A stretch of 15,342 nt of DNA, taken from Micrococcales bacterium UBA7472. Lineage in GTDB: Bacteria; Actinomycetota; Actinomycetes; Actinomycetales; Microbacteriaceae. Shown piece by piece: positions 1 to 7,386 of the stretch. Below the pieces are notes generated by a model that did not search any database, was not told where the DNA came from, and saw only the letters and a list, made by a program, of their open reading frames with translations. Location of the stretch: NCBI GenBank assembly GCA_002478545.1, contig DLOY01000068.1, positions 15,210 to 30,551 on the forward strand, in the 5' to 3' direction. The translations under genes and the position numbers were made by a program. Position 1 is the stretch's first letter. Each line of letters opens with the position of its first letter.

Positions 1-219
1 AAGGAGTTTGGAGCCGAGTGGCGTTTCGCCGGTTGCTCGATGTGTTTGGGAATGAACCCCGATCAACTTGCACCCGGAGAGCGAGCCGCCTCTACCTCGA
101 ACCGAAACTTTGAGGGTCGTCAGGGTAAGGGTGCCCGCACCCATCTGGTATCGCCGGTTGTGGCAGCGGCCACCGCCGTCCGCGGAACCCTGTCCGCTCC
201 GGCAGATTTGGAGAGCTAA
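1..219 (+). CDS. leuC: 3-isopropylmalate dehydratase large subunit, 3' end (partial)
   Basis: This is the last 72 codons of LeuC, open at the left window edge, ending in TAA at 217-219. LeuC is the aconitase-family large subunit of isopropylmalate isomerase and works with LeuD in leucine synthesis. The visible part contains the iron-sulfur ligand motif C-S-M-C-L-G-M-N (local residues 12-19), whose two cysteines are ligands of the [4Fe-4S] cluster. It is followed by the typical tail with N-R-N-F-E-G-R-Q-G and S-P-V-V-A-A-A-T-A. The stop codon directly abuts the leuD ATG, so the two subunits are very likely translated in a coupled way. The upstream part and the promoter are outside the window. 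Identification is firm despite the truncation. Confidence 0.96.
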   Translation, partial: KEFGAEWRFAGCSMCLGMNPDQLAPGERAASTSNRNFEGRQGKGARTHLVSPVVAAATAVRGTLSAPADLES

Positions 220-825
220 ATGGAAAAGATCTCTACCTTCGAGGGCGTTGCTGCTCCACTAAAGCGCAGCAATGTCGACACCGATCAAATCATCCCGGCG
301 GTCTACCTCAAGCGCATCACCAAGACCGGTTTCGAAGACGGTCTTTTTGCGAACTGGCGTCAGCAAGATCCTGACTTCGTGCTGAATCAGCCGATTTATC
401 AAGATGCTCAGATACTGATCGCCGGTCCAGATTTTGGAACCGGTTCATCGCGCGAGCATGCGGTTTGGGCGCTGCGTGACTTTGGATTCAAGGCGGTATT
501 CAGCTCCAAGTTTGCAGATATCTTTCGAGGTAACTCTGGCAAACAGGGCTTGGTGACAGGTGTCATCACCGACGAGGAGACCGAGGCAATCTGGTCTGTA
601 TTGGAGTCGAATCCAGGCATTTCGGCAAAGGTTGATTTGCCAGCTCAAACCCTGAGCGTCGGCGAAATAACTGTCAAATTCGACATCGACGAATACACTA
701 AGTGGCGTCTAATGGAGGGCCTTGATGACATTGGCATCACTCTTCAAAACGAAGCTGCGATAGCGGCTTATGAGGCAAAAAGAGAGTCTTGGAAACCAAG
801 AACTCTCCCAGCCAAAGGAGTCTGA
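220..825 (+). CDS. leuD: 3-isopropylmalate dehydratase small subunit
   Basis: LeuD (201 aa, normal family length) is the swivel-domain subunit of isopropylmalate isomerase. With LeuC it converts 2-isopropylmalate to 3-isopropylmalate in cytoplasmic leucine synthesis. Recognisable family segments are N-V-D-T-D-Q-I-I-P near residue 18 and [13 protein letters not shown] around residues 68-80; the latter is the substrate-binding region of the small subunit. The ATG at 220 follows the leuC stop with no gap. A GGAGAG at 210-215 inside the leuC end can serve as ribosome binding site. The gene ends in TGA at 823-825, immediately before the murA TTG start. No irregularities were seen. Confidence 0.97.
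   Translation: MEKISTFEGVAAPLKRSNVDTDQIIPAVYLKRITKTGFEDGLFANWRQQDPDFVLNQPIYQDAQILIAGPDFGTGSSREHAVWALRDFGFKAVFSSKFADIFRGNSGKQGLVTGVITDEETEAIWSVLESNPGISAKVDLPAQTLSVGEITVKFDIDEYTKWRLMEGLDDIGITLQNEAAIAAYEAKRESWKPRTLPAKGV
815..820 (+). promoter_or_regulatory. Ribosome binding site deciding the murA TTG start
   Basis: AAGGAG lies at 815-820, five bases before the TTG at 826, which directly follows the leuD stop. This spacing supports the rare TTG codon as the true start of murA, and the encoded N-terminus (S-Q-I-T-I-R-G-G) is where MurA proteins normally begin. Confidence 0.75.
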
Positions 826-2142
826 TTGAGCCAAATCACCATTCGAGGTGGCAAGCCACTGGTTGGTCGAATCGAGCTCAAAGGCGCGAAGAACCTAGTT
901 ACCAAGGCAATGGTTGCCGCTCTTCTGGGTGAGACCCCATCGGTCCTCAAAGACGTGCCCTTCATTTCCGATGTTGAGGTGGTCTCAAGACTGCTTCAAC
1001 TTCACGGCGTTTCGATCTCACATGACCCGGTTACCGGTGACATGCAGTTGGATCCATCAAACGTCGAGCAAGCTCGCATGGTCGACATCGACGCTCACGC
1101 GGGTTCATCGAGAATCCCCATTCTGTTCTGCGGACCTCTACTTCATCGCTTGGGTGAAGCGTTCATCCCAGGTCTGGGTGGCTGTGAGATTGGTGATCGC
1201 CCGGTCGACTTTCACTTCGACGTGCTTCGAAGCTTCGGTGCAGTAATCGAGAAGCTGCCGACAGGCACCCGACTCAGTGCACCAGATGGCCTGCGCGGCG
1301 CAAAGATTTCACTCCCATACCCATCGGTGGGTGCCACCGAGCAGGTACTGCTCTCAGCTTGCATCGCAGAGGGCAAGACCGAACTATCGGGCGCCGCCAT
1401 TGAACCTGAAATCATCGACCTCATCAGCATCTTGCAAAAAATGGGTGCAATCATCTCGGTTGACACTGACCGCGTGATTCGCATCGAGGGTGTCAAGCGC
1501 ATGGAGGGATTCACCCACTCTGCGCTCTTCGATCGAAATGAGGCAGCCTCATGGGCTGCCGCAGCACTGGCAACCGGCGGCGATATTTTCGTTGGTGGAG
1601 CTCGCCAGGTCGAAATGATGACCTTCTTGAACGTATTCCGCAAGGTAGGGGGAGCGTTTGAGATTCACCCTGATGGAATTCGTTTTTATCACCCCGGCAC
1701 TGAGCTGCAATCGGTGGTTATTGAGACCGATGTGCACCCGGGATTCATGACCGACTGGCAGCAGCCTTTGGTTGTTGCACTTACTCAGGCACAGGGACTT
1801 TCGATTGTGCACGAGACGGTTTATGAGAATCGGTTCGGATTCACCGAGGCCCTTCGCCAGATGGGTGCTCAAATTCAGATCTACAAGGAGTGCTTGGGTG
1901 GACACCCCTGTCGCTTCGGCCAGCGCAACTACAACCACTCAGCAGTTATCTCTGGACCGGTTGAGCTAAAGGCGGCAGACATTCGTGTCCCTGATCTGCG
2001 CGGTGGTTTCTCGCACGTGGTTGCAGCTCTGGCTGCCAAGGGAACCTCAAAGGTCACCAACGTTCAACTAATTTCGCGAGGCTACGAGCACTTCATCGAA
2101 AAGCTTGAATCCCTTGGCGCAGACTTCGAGTTTGAGGCCTAA
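826..2142 (+). CDS. murA: UDP-N-acetylglucosamine 1-carboxyvinyltransferase
   Basis: MurA (438 aa) transfers enolpyruvate from phosphoenolpyruvate to UDP-GlcNAc, the first committed cytoplasmic step of peptidoglycan synthesis. It is an EPSP-synthase-fold enzyme. The substrate-binding K22-N23 in K-G-A-K-N is present. The loop G-G-C-E-I-G-D-R-P carries Cys120, the residue alkylated by fosfomycin in sensitive MurA enzymes. P-G-F-M-T-D-W-Q carries the probable catalytic Asp310, and D-L-R-G-G carries Arg392. The sequence closely resembles the MurA form I know from Microbacteriaceae. The TTG start has a well-placed AAGGAG. It is the third gene of the leuC-leuD-murA-plsC-gpsA-ddl operon, sharing a cell-wall role with ddl. 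Mycobacteria carry murA elsewhere, so its insertion here is a lineage feature. Confidence 0.96.
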   Translation: MSQITIRGGKPLVGRIELKGAKNLVTKAMVAALLGETPSVLKDVPFISDVEVVSRLLQLHGVSISHDPVTGDMQLDPSNVEQARMVDIDAHAGSSRIPILFCGPLLHRLGEAFIPGLGGCEIGDRPVDFHFDVLRSFGAVIEKLPTGTRLSAPDGLRGAKISLPYPSVGATEQVLLSACIAEGKTELSGAAIEPEIIDLISILQKMGAIISVDTDRVIRIEGVKRMEGFTHSALFDRNEAASWAAAALATGGDIFVGGARQVEMMTFLNVFRKVGGAFEIHPDGIRFYHPGTELQSVVIETDVHPGFMTDWQQPLVVALTQAQGLSIVHETVYENRFGFTEALRQMGAQIQIYKECLGGHPCRFGQRNYNHSAVISGPVELKAADIRVPDLRGGFSHVVAALAAKGTSKVTNVQLISRGYEHFIEKLESLGADFEFEA

Positions 2143-2144
2143 TC

Positions 2145-2909
2145 GTGGCTGAGGTGCGCGTCCCCAAGGTTTCAAAAAAAGAAAAAACCTTAGCGTTCAG
2201 AATTGTGGCATCGGTTCTGGCACCGCTTGTCCGACTGCTATTCAATGTGAAGACCATAGGAGTAGAGAATCTGCCCAAGGGCGGCTACATCCTGGTGGGA
2301 AATCACCTCTCCTACCTTGATCCTCTGGCTTTTGCCTACTCGGTCTATTTCCACATGAAGCGAGCCCCGCACTATCTCGCCAAAGAGGGGCTATTCCGAG
2401 TGCCGGTGTTGGGATGGATTTTGCCAAAAGTAGGTCAGATTCCGGTTTATCGCTCGGGTCGAGGTAACGATGAACCGATGCGAGCAGCGAAAGAACTCCT
2501 GAGGGCCGGACAGGTCGTAGTGATTTTCCCCGAGGGCACTCTGACTCGAGACCCTGACCTATGGCCGATGCGCGGCAAGTCAGGGGCTGTCAGACTCGCG
2601 GTTGAGCTCGGCCTGCCGATAGTTCCGGCCGCCCACTGGGGTGTAGAGAAAGTTCTGGCCAACTACACCAAGAAGTTCAAGCCAAACCCGTTTCACACGG
2701 TCAAAGTCAAGATTGGTAAACCTATTCGTTTTGATCACCTGAACGCTGAAACTATGACCACTGAGCAGTTGTCCAAAGCTACGGCCCAGGTAATGCACGA
2801 AGTGGCAGCAATAGTTGGTGAACTTCGTGGCGAGACGCCACCAAAGGAGCTTTGGGACCCAACCCAGAAGGGTCAAAGCGAGATTGGCAACTTTAGGAAA
2901 AAGAAATGA
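2145..2909 (+). CDS. plsC: 1-acyl-sn-glycerol-3-phosphate acyltransferase
   Basis: This is a PlsC-family acyltransferase (254 aa) that would acylate lysophosphatidate to phosphatidate at the membrane, the step after glycerol-3-phosphate acylation in phospholipid synthesis. The catalytic H-X4-D motif is N-H-L-S-Y-L-D (His54, Asp59). The acceptor-binding motif F-P-E-G-T is at 128-132, followed by the conserved G-K-S-G-A and a V-P-A type segment near 160. A basic N-terminus and a hydrophobic stretch at about residues 19-33 suggest membrane association. The GTG start at 2145 is two bases after the murA stop, with only a weak GAGG upstream, so coupling is likely. Its end overlaps gpsA by ATGA. Being next to gpsA, which makes glycerol-3-phosphate, supports the phospholipid role. 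Substrate specificity is inferred. Confidence 0.9.
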   Translation: MAEVRVPKVSKKEKTLAFRIVASVLAPLVRLLFNVKTIGVENLPKGGYILVGNHLSYLDPLAFAYSVYFHMKRAPHYLAKEGLFRVPVLGWILPKVGQIPVYRSGRGNDEPMRAAKELLRAGQVVVIFPEGTLTRDPDLWPMRGKSGAVRLAVELGLPIVPAAHWGVEKVLANYTKKFKPNPFHTVKVKIGKPIRFDHLNAETMTTEQLSKATAQVMHEVAAIVGELRGETPPKELWDPTQKGQSEIGNFRKKK

Positions 2910-3904
2910 GCCGAATCGTCGTCCTCGGTGCAGGTAGCTGGGGAACCACGATTGCCAAAGTGATTGCAGACGGCGGCACCGAGGTGACGCTGTGGTCTCG
3001 ACGTGAAGACCTTGCAACTGAAATCAACCTCTCGCGTCGAAACGGTGACTACCTACCTGGCATTAACCTCCCCGAGAAGCTAGTTGCAACCAGCGATATC
3101 GAGTCCGCGCTATCGGAAGCAGAGCAGATCTACTTGGCTGTTCCAGCCCAAAGCCTGCGCGAAAACCTAGCCAGCTGGGCTCCCTTGATTCCTAAAGACG
3201 CCATAGTCATCAGCCTGATGAAGGGTGTAGAGCAGGGCACCGGGCTTCGTATGAGCGAGGTCATTGAGCAAGCTACCTCGCTACCAAAGACCAGGATTGC
3301 GGTTATCTCGGGACCGAACCTCGCACTAGAAATTGCAAAGGGAGAGCCGGCGGCGGCGGTCTGCGCGTGCGCAGATGCAGAACGTGCCGCCAGCGTCGCA
3401 CAAGTCTGCAGTTCTGACTACTTCACGGTTTTTACGAACACCGATGTGATTGGCACCGAACTCGGTGGTGTTTTGAAGAACCTAATTGCCGTAGCCATCG
3501 GAATCGTTAGCGGTTTGGGCTATGGCCAAAACACCAAGGCTTCAATCATGACCAGAGGGCTTGCTGAAATAACCAAATTTGCGGTTGTTCACGGGGCCAA
3601 GCGCAAGACCCTGTTTGGCTTGGCAGGATTGGGCGATCTAATTGCCACCAGTGAGTCCTCGCTCTCAAGAAACTTTCGCGCTGGCGAGATGCTCGGTCAA
3701 GGTTTTTCAAAGGGTGAGGTAGTCAGAAAGCTGCAGCAGACCGCGGAAGGTTTGACATCGGTGGCTCCAGTTTTGGAGCTGGCTCTTCAGCACGGTATTG
3801 AGATGCCAATTGTTTCTCAGGTTGCGGATGTGTTGGAGGGTCGGATGAAACCAAGTGAGTTTGGTCGACAGCTTAACCTCCAAGATGCCGTGGAGGTGGA
3901 GTGA
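2906..3904 (+). CDS. gpsA: NAD(P)-dependent glycerol-3-phosphate dehydrogenase
   Basis: GpsA (332 aa) reduces dihydroxyacetone phosphate to sn-glycerol-3-phosphate, the backbone of phospholipids. The N-terminal Rossmann fold has G-A-G-S-W-G (8-13). The L-M-K-G segment carries Lys106, and L-K-N carries the catalytic Lys191. G-Y-G-Q-N-T-K and G-L-A-G-L-G-D-L (about 238-245) are family signatures, and an S-R-N-F segment follows. The ATG overlaps the plsC stop (ATGA), and AGGA about seven bases upstream is a plausible ribosome binding site. Length and motifs are complete. It sits between plsC and ddl as in the compact actinobacterial gpsA-ddl pair (Rv2982c-Rv2981c in M. tuberculosis). Confidence 0.96.
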   Translation: MSRIVVLGAGSWGTTIAKVIADGGTEVTLWSRREDLATEINLSRRNGDYLPGINLPEKLVATSDIESALSEAEQIYLAVPAQSLRENLASWAPLIPKDAIVISLMKGVEQGTGLRMSEVIEQATSLPKTRIAVISGPNLALEIAKGEPAAAVCACADAERAASVAQVCSSDYFTVFTNTDVIGTELGGVLKNLIAVAIGIVSGLGYGQNTKASIMTRGLAEITKFAVVHGAKRKTLFGLAGLGDLIATSESSLSRNFRAGEMLGQGFSKGEVVRKLQQTAEGLTSVAPVLELALQHGIEMPIVSQVADVLEGRMKPSEFGRQLNLQDAVEVE

Positions 3905-4962
3905 TGAAAACAATCGCACTTTTATACGGTGGAGCCTCAACCGAGCACTCGGTTTCCTGTGTCACCGCTCTCGGGGTCTACTCGGCTATCGATAAGTCGA
4001 AATACCGCGTGGTTCCAATTGGGATTACTCAGACTGGTCGCTTTGTCCATCACCCGATCGAATCGAGTTGGAAATTGGCTGATTTGCCAACTGTTCCGGC
4101 CGATGCTCCGGCCATAGTGTTGACCCCTGGGTCAAGGGTTGTAACCGTAGCGGGTGAGGATATCGAGCTTGATCTGGTCTTCCCGCTACTTCATGGACCA
4201 AACGGTGAAGACGGGTCAGTTCAAGGTTTGATTCAACTTCTGGGGCTTCCCTACGTGGGCAATGGCGTTCTAGCGTCCGCGTTGGCTATGGAGAAGTCCA
4301 AGGCCAAGGGAGTATTTCGAGATGCTGGGCTGGCCGTTGCCCCTGAAATAGTCATCGAGCGCACCAACTACTCACTTGATCCAAACCATGAGCTTGCTCG
4401 AGCGCAAGAGTTCATGCAGGGAGATGTGTTTGTGAAGCCCTCTCGTTCGGGCTCTTCAGTTGGTGTCACCTTGGTCAAAGAACAAAGCGAACTCAAAACC
4501 GCGATTGAGCTTGCCCTTTCGCTGGACCAGACCGCGCTGGTTGAAAGGCGAATCTACGGTCGTGAAGTTGAATGTGCTGTGCTGGAAGAGCCAAGCGGTG
4601 AGCTGCGACTATCCCTCGCGGGGGAGATTATTGTCACCGGGCGCGAGTTCTACGATTTTGAAGCAAAGTATCTCGATGGTGGTGCAGATCTATTGGTCCC
4701 GACCAACCTGAGTTCTGACGAGCTCTCTCAAATGCACGAGCTTGCCATCAAGGCCTTCCGAGCCCTGGGGTGCTCAGGTTTAGCAAGGACGGATTTTTTC
4801 CTGACCGATTCCGGTTTTGTCCTCACCGAAGTCAACACCATGCCTGGATTTACACCTATTTCGATGTATCCATCACTGTTTGCCGCAACCGGCGTCAGCT
4901 ACGGCGAACTAGTAGAGACATTGATTGCCACCGGTCTCGCCCGAGGCACAGATCCCCGCTAA
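3904..4962 (+). CDS. ddl: D-alanine--D-alanine ligase
   Basis: Ddl (352 aa) is an ATP-grasp enzyme that joins two D-alanines for the peptidoglycan stem peptide. Seen in order are L-Y-G-G-A-S-T-E-H near the N-terminus, H-G-P-N-G-E-D-G, a G-S-S-V-G-V loop, the omega-loop F-Y-D-F-E-A-K-Y, and the C-terminal E-V-N-T-M-P-G-F metal and substrate site. The Tyr in E-A-K-Y is typical of true D-Ala-D-Ala ligases; D-Ala-D-Lac ligases replace it. I choose the ATG at 3904 because GGAGG at 3892-3896 is seven bases upstream. A GTG at 3901 in the same frame would be too close. The gpsA stop overlaps this ATG by one base. The stop overlaps the convergent DUF3515 gene by four bases (CTAA). It is the last gene of the + strand operon. 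Confidence 0.95.
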   Translation: MKTIALLYGGASTEHSVSCVTALGVYSAIDKSKYRVVPIGITQTGRFVHHPIESSWKLADLPTVPADAPAIVLTPGSRVVTVAGEDIELDLVFPLLHGPNGEDGSVQGLIQLLGLPYVGNGVLASALAMEKSKAKGVFRDAGLAVAPEIVIERTNYSLDPNHELARAQEFMQGDVFVKPSRSGSSVGVTLVKEQSELKTAIELALSLDQTALVERRIYGREVECAVLEEPSGELRLSLAGEIIVTGREFYDFEAKYLDGGADLLVPTNLSSDELSQMHELAIKAFRALGCSGLARTDFFLTDSGFVLTEVNTMPGFTPISMYPSLFAATGVSYGELVETLIATGLARGTDPR

Positions 4963-5000
4963 CCCTGAATGGTGCTGCAGGATTTGGTTGCAGGGATCTG
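4949..5000. repeat. Inverted repeat around the ddl/DUF3515 convergent stops
   Basis: CAGATCCC at 4949-4956 is the exact reverse complement of GGGATCTG at 4993-5000. A second nested pair, CCCTG (4963-4967) with CAGGG (4991-4995), shares bases with the outer arm, so both cannot form at once. The overlapping stop codons of the two convergent genes lie inside. There is no T-run on either strand, so this is at best a weak stem or transcript-protecting structure, and it could be chance. Confidence 0.3.
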
Positions 5001-5399
5001 AGACACGGCCTGAGATAACCCCTCGAGTGCGCTCACTCCGCTTGCCAGTTTCGAGTCAACAATCACCTCGACGGCGGGGTATCGGGCGTAGCTGATGAAT
5101 CGGTAATTCGGTGCTTCCGAGTCATCGACTAGCCAGTCGACTTCGCCGGCCGTGACGCACGGCAGGGTAGAAACCTCTACTCCCTCCAAACCGCAGCGCA
5201 TCAGAACTGCAGCCGGTTCCCCCCATGCAGATGTGGCCTGTGAGTTAGTCTCGCGCTTTTCAAGCTCGCCGAGCGTGTCAGGCACGCGGACCGATACTTC
5301 GGCACAGAGCGGATTATTGGCATCCTCGGCTGCTTGCAGGTTAACCACCGGAGCACAGCCGGTGAGTAGGAGAACGGGGATTATGAGCAATTTTCGCAT
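4959..5399 (-). CDS. DUF3515 family lipoprotein
   Basis: This 146-residue protein starts with a short lipoprotein signal: M-R-K, a hydrophobic stretch, then L-L-T-G-C (lipobox, Cys15). It should therefore be acylated and anchored outside the membrane. The rest has scattered cysteines (about 32, 68, 81 and 141), which could pair outside the cell. It also has a W-L-V-D-D-S-E-A segment and R-F-I-S-Y-A-R-Y-P-A-V-E-V near residues 95-112, a pattern typical of DUF3515. The function of the family is unknown to me. Position supports the call: in M. tuberculosis the equivalent Rv2980 also lies between ddlA and thiL. The ATG at 5399 has no Shine-Dalgarno; a TAGCCT seven bases upstream suggests a leaderless mRNA. 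It converges on ddl with a 4-base overlap and diverges from thiL. Confidence 0.85.
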   Translation of the reverse strand: MRKLLIIPVLLLTGCAPVVNLQAAEDANNPLCAEVSVRVPDTLGELEKRETNSQATSAWGEPAAVLMRCGLEGVEVSTLPCVTAGEVDWLVDDSEAPNYRFISYARYPAVEVIVDSKLASGVSALEGLSQAVSQIPATKSCSTIQG

Positions 5400-5422
5400 C
5401 GGTTACAGGCTAGCGTTATCTA
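5400..5422. promoter_or_regulatory. Bidirectional promoter region, DUF3515 / thiL
   Basis: The 23-base gap holds TAGCGT (5411-5416) six bases before the thiL GTG, and on the other strand TAGCCT (5412 down to 5407) seven bases before the DUF3515 ATG. The two hexamers share the central TA of a GCTAGC palindrome (5409-5414). Neither start has a Shine-Dalgarno sequence. Spacing fits transcription starting at the start codon on both sides. The -35 regions are weak and would lie inside the opposite genes. The promoter call is inferred from sequence only. Confidence 0.6.
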
Positions 5423-6409
5423 GTGAGTGTTTCCGACCCAACAATCTTTGAACTCGGCGAGAGTGAAGCGCTAAGGCGCGCCATCGCACACTTCAAGCCC
5501 GGTTCTCACACCCTAGTCCCCTCAGGCGATGATGCCGCGGTTATGCGATCCGAGGGTAAATATGTGGTCACCACTGACACCATGGTTCAAGGGCGAGACT
5601 TTCGACTGGATCTTTCTTCGGCTACTCAGCTTGGGGTGAAGGCGGTAGCAACAAACCTGGCTGATGTGGTTGCCATGGGAGCAAAACCAACCGCGATTGT
5701 GGTTGCGCTAGTCGTTCCAGAAAATACCAAGGCTTCTTGGCTTGAAGAATTTGCCCAGGGGTTGCAATCGGGCATCGACTCACTGTTTCCAGGTTGCGAG
5801 GTTGTAGGTGGCGACCTGGCTGCCGGGGATCAAGTTGTGATTGCGGTCACTGCACACGGAGAAGTTGAAGCGGAACCAGTATTGCGCTCGGGAGCAAGGG
5901 TTGGCGACCAGGTAGTGGTTGCTGGAACCCTGGGTCGTGCTGCAGCGGGCCTTGACCTACTCTTGGCTCCGGATCCAACCTTGGCGGCCGCCTACCCCGA
6001 GTGGGTAGCGATTCAGTTAGCCCCGAATCCTCCTTTGCAAACCGGACTTGAGCTTGCTCAGATTGCAACGGCGATGCTTGATGTTTCTGATGGGCTATCC
6101 ACAGATGCGGCCCGGATTGCCAAAGCTTCCGGTGTCACTCTCAAGCTACGCTCCAGCGCGCTTTTGGGCTATGAGGCCGTCCTGGAGCTTGCTGCCCAGT
6201 CGATGACCGCTCGTGGATTTTCGGCTAATGAGCGTGACTGGGTCCTAAATGGTGGAGAGGATCACTCGTTCTTGGCAACCGTTCCCGCCGGGTCCAAACT
6301 CCCACTTGGCTGCAAGGTGATTGGCGAAGTTATAGCGCAGACCACCGATGCGGTTCTTTTGGATGAAGCGAAGCTAAGTCCCAAGGGCTGGGATTCAATT
6401 AGGTCTTAG
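5423..6409 (+). CDS. thiL: Thiamine-monophosphate kinase
   Basis: ThiL (328 aa) phosphorylates thiamine monophosphate to thiamine diphosphate, the last step of cofactor synthesis. It belongs to the PurM/AIR-synthase-like fold. Signatures are S-G-D-D-A-A (34-39, metal and ATP binding), T-D-T-M-V (51-55), [12 protein letters not shown] (78-89), G-G-D (129-131), V-S-D-G-L-S-T-D (221-228) and N-G-G-E-D-H (276-281). The start is a GTG at 5423 with no ribosome binding site; TAGCGT at 5411-5416 suggests a leaderless transcript. No other thiamine genes are in the window, and the gene sits in its usual actinobacterial place after ddl and DUF3515. Its TAG stop overlaps the dapD stop by four bases (TTAG). 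Confidence 0.94.
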   Translation: MSVSDPTIFELGESEALRRAIAHFKPGSHTLVPSGDDAAVMRSEGKYVVTTDTMVQGRDFRLDLSSATQLGVKAVATNLADVVAMGAKPTAIVVALVVPENTKASWLEEFAQGLQSGIDSLFPGCEVVGGDLAAGDQVVIAVTAHGEVEAEPVLRSGARVGDQVVVAGTLGRAAAGLDLLLAPDPTLAAAYPEWVAIQLAPNPPLQTGLELAQIATAMLDVSDGLSTDAARIAKASGVTLKLRSSALLGYEAVLELAAQSMTARGFSANERDWVLNGGEDHSFLATVPAGSKLPLGCKVIGEVIAQTTDAVLLDEAKLSPKGWDSIRS

Positions 6410-7356
6410 CCGTGCAGTTGGGCGTTGAGCTCTATACCCTTGCCGTCTCGGGCAATAGCCTCAATCGCTCCGTTTAGTGAGTTGCGGCGGAAGAGCAGTC
6501 CGGGAAGCCCAGACAGCTCGGCTGCCTTCACGACCTGCGTCCTACCATCCAGGTGCAAGGTGACCTTAGCGCCCGCTGTTAGGTACAGACCTGCCTCGAC
6601 AACCGAGTCATCGCCAATTGAAATACCTATTCCTGAGTTCGCTCCAAGAAGTGCGCGCTGGCCAATTTCAACTCGGTGCTTACCGCCACCGGAGAGCGTT
6701 CCCATTATGGATGCTCCACCACCGATATCAGAGCCATCCCCGACAACTACACCCTGTGAGATGCGACCCTCGACCATGGATGCACCGAGTGTTCCGGCAT
6801 TAAAGTTCACAAAACCCTCGTGCATGATCGTGGTCCCGGGGGATAGATATGCACCTAGGCGAACGCGGTTCGCATCTGCGATACGAACTCGCTCAGGAGT
6901 CACGTAGTCCACAAGTCTTGGAAACTTATCAATCGAGTGAGCTACTACACCGGCTTTGCGCAGAGTCATGGTACGTGAGCGGAAGTCCTCCAGTGCCATC
7001 GCTCCACGATTGGTGAAAGCGACAATCGGGAGGTTGGGGATTAGGCCCTCAAGGTTGATTGTGTTTGGTCTAACCAGAAGGTGTGACAGCAGGTGTAGGC
7101 GCAGGTAAGCGTCTTGGGTTGATGCCACCGGAGAATCTAGGTCAATTTCAACTCGAATTACCTCGGTGCGGACATTGCGCACCTCGTCTTGACCCACCAT
7201 CTCATCTAGTTCGCGCGGGGCAAACCACTGCAAATCCGATTTTGGAGCGGCGCCCAACTCAGGCTTTGGAAACCAGACATCCAACAAAATGCCATCCTTT
7301 GAAACGGTGGCTAATCCGTGGCCCCAGGCCTTCTCAGTTAGGTAGTTCTCGCTCAT
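6406..7356 (-). CDS. dapD: 2,3,4,5-tetrahydropyridine-2,6-dicarboxylate N-succinyltransferase
   Basis: DapD (316 aa, close to the M. tuberculosis enzyme) uses succinyl-CoA to succinylate tetrahydrodipicolinate in the succinylase route to meso-diaminopimelate and lysine. The N-terminal domain (about 1-150) is followed by a left-handed beta-helix of hexapeptide repeats, visible from about 155 to 265. That part includes [24 protein letters not shown] (191-202) and S-G-G-G-K. The last two are typical of the actinobacterial DapD type. The ATG at 7356 lacks a Shine-Dalgarno; TATTCT seven bases upstream suggests a leaderless mRNA. It is divergent from dapE with a 30-base gap, as Rv1201c/Rv1202 are divergent in M. 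tuberculosis. The aminotransferase DapC is not in the window. Confidence 0.95.
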   Translation of the reverse strand: MSENYLTEKAWGHGLATVSKDGILLDVWFPKPELGAAPKSDLQWFAPRELDEMVGQDEVRNVRTEVIRVEIDLDSPVASTQDAYLRLHLLSHLLVRPNTINLEGLIPNLPIVAFTNRGAMALEDFRSRTMTLRKAGVVAHSIDKFPRLVDYVTPERVRIADANRVRLGAYLSPGTTIMHEGFVNFNAGTLGASMVEGRISQGVVVGDGSDIGGGASIMGTLSGGGKHRVEIGQRALLGANSGIGISIGDDSVVEAGLYLTAGAKVTLHLDGRTQVVKAAELSGLPGLLFRRNSLNGAIEAIARDGKGIELNAQLHG

Positions 7357-7386
7357 TGACCCAAGAATACAGGTAGCCTTTTGGCT
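7357..7386. promoter_or_regulatory. Divergent leaderless promoters, dapD / dapE
   Basis: On the minus strand TATTCT (7369 down to 7364) is seven bases before the dapD ATG at 7356. On the plus strand TAGCCT (7374-7379) is seven bases before the dapE ATG at 7387. Only four bases separate the two -10 elements, so polymerase bound at one should exclude the other. No Shine-Dalgarno sequence precedes either start. The -35 matches are poor. Promoter identity is inferred from the -10 sequence and spacing. Confidence 0.6.

Noticed and set aside
2580..3017. 145-codon minus-strand frame across plsC and gpsA
   Set aside because: It spans the junction of two firm genes on the opposite strand and has no family resemblance.
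6425..6907. 160-codon open frame antisense to dapD
   Set aside because: It is fully opposite a well-conserved gene, has composition biased by the other strand, and shows no domain or ribosome binding site.
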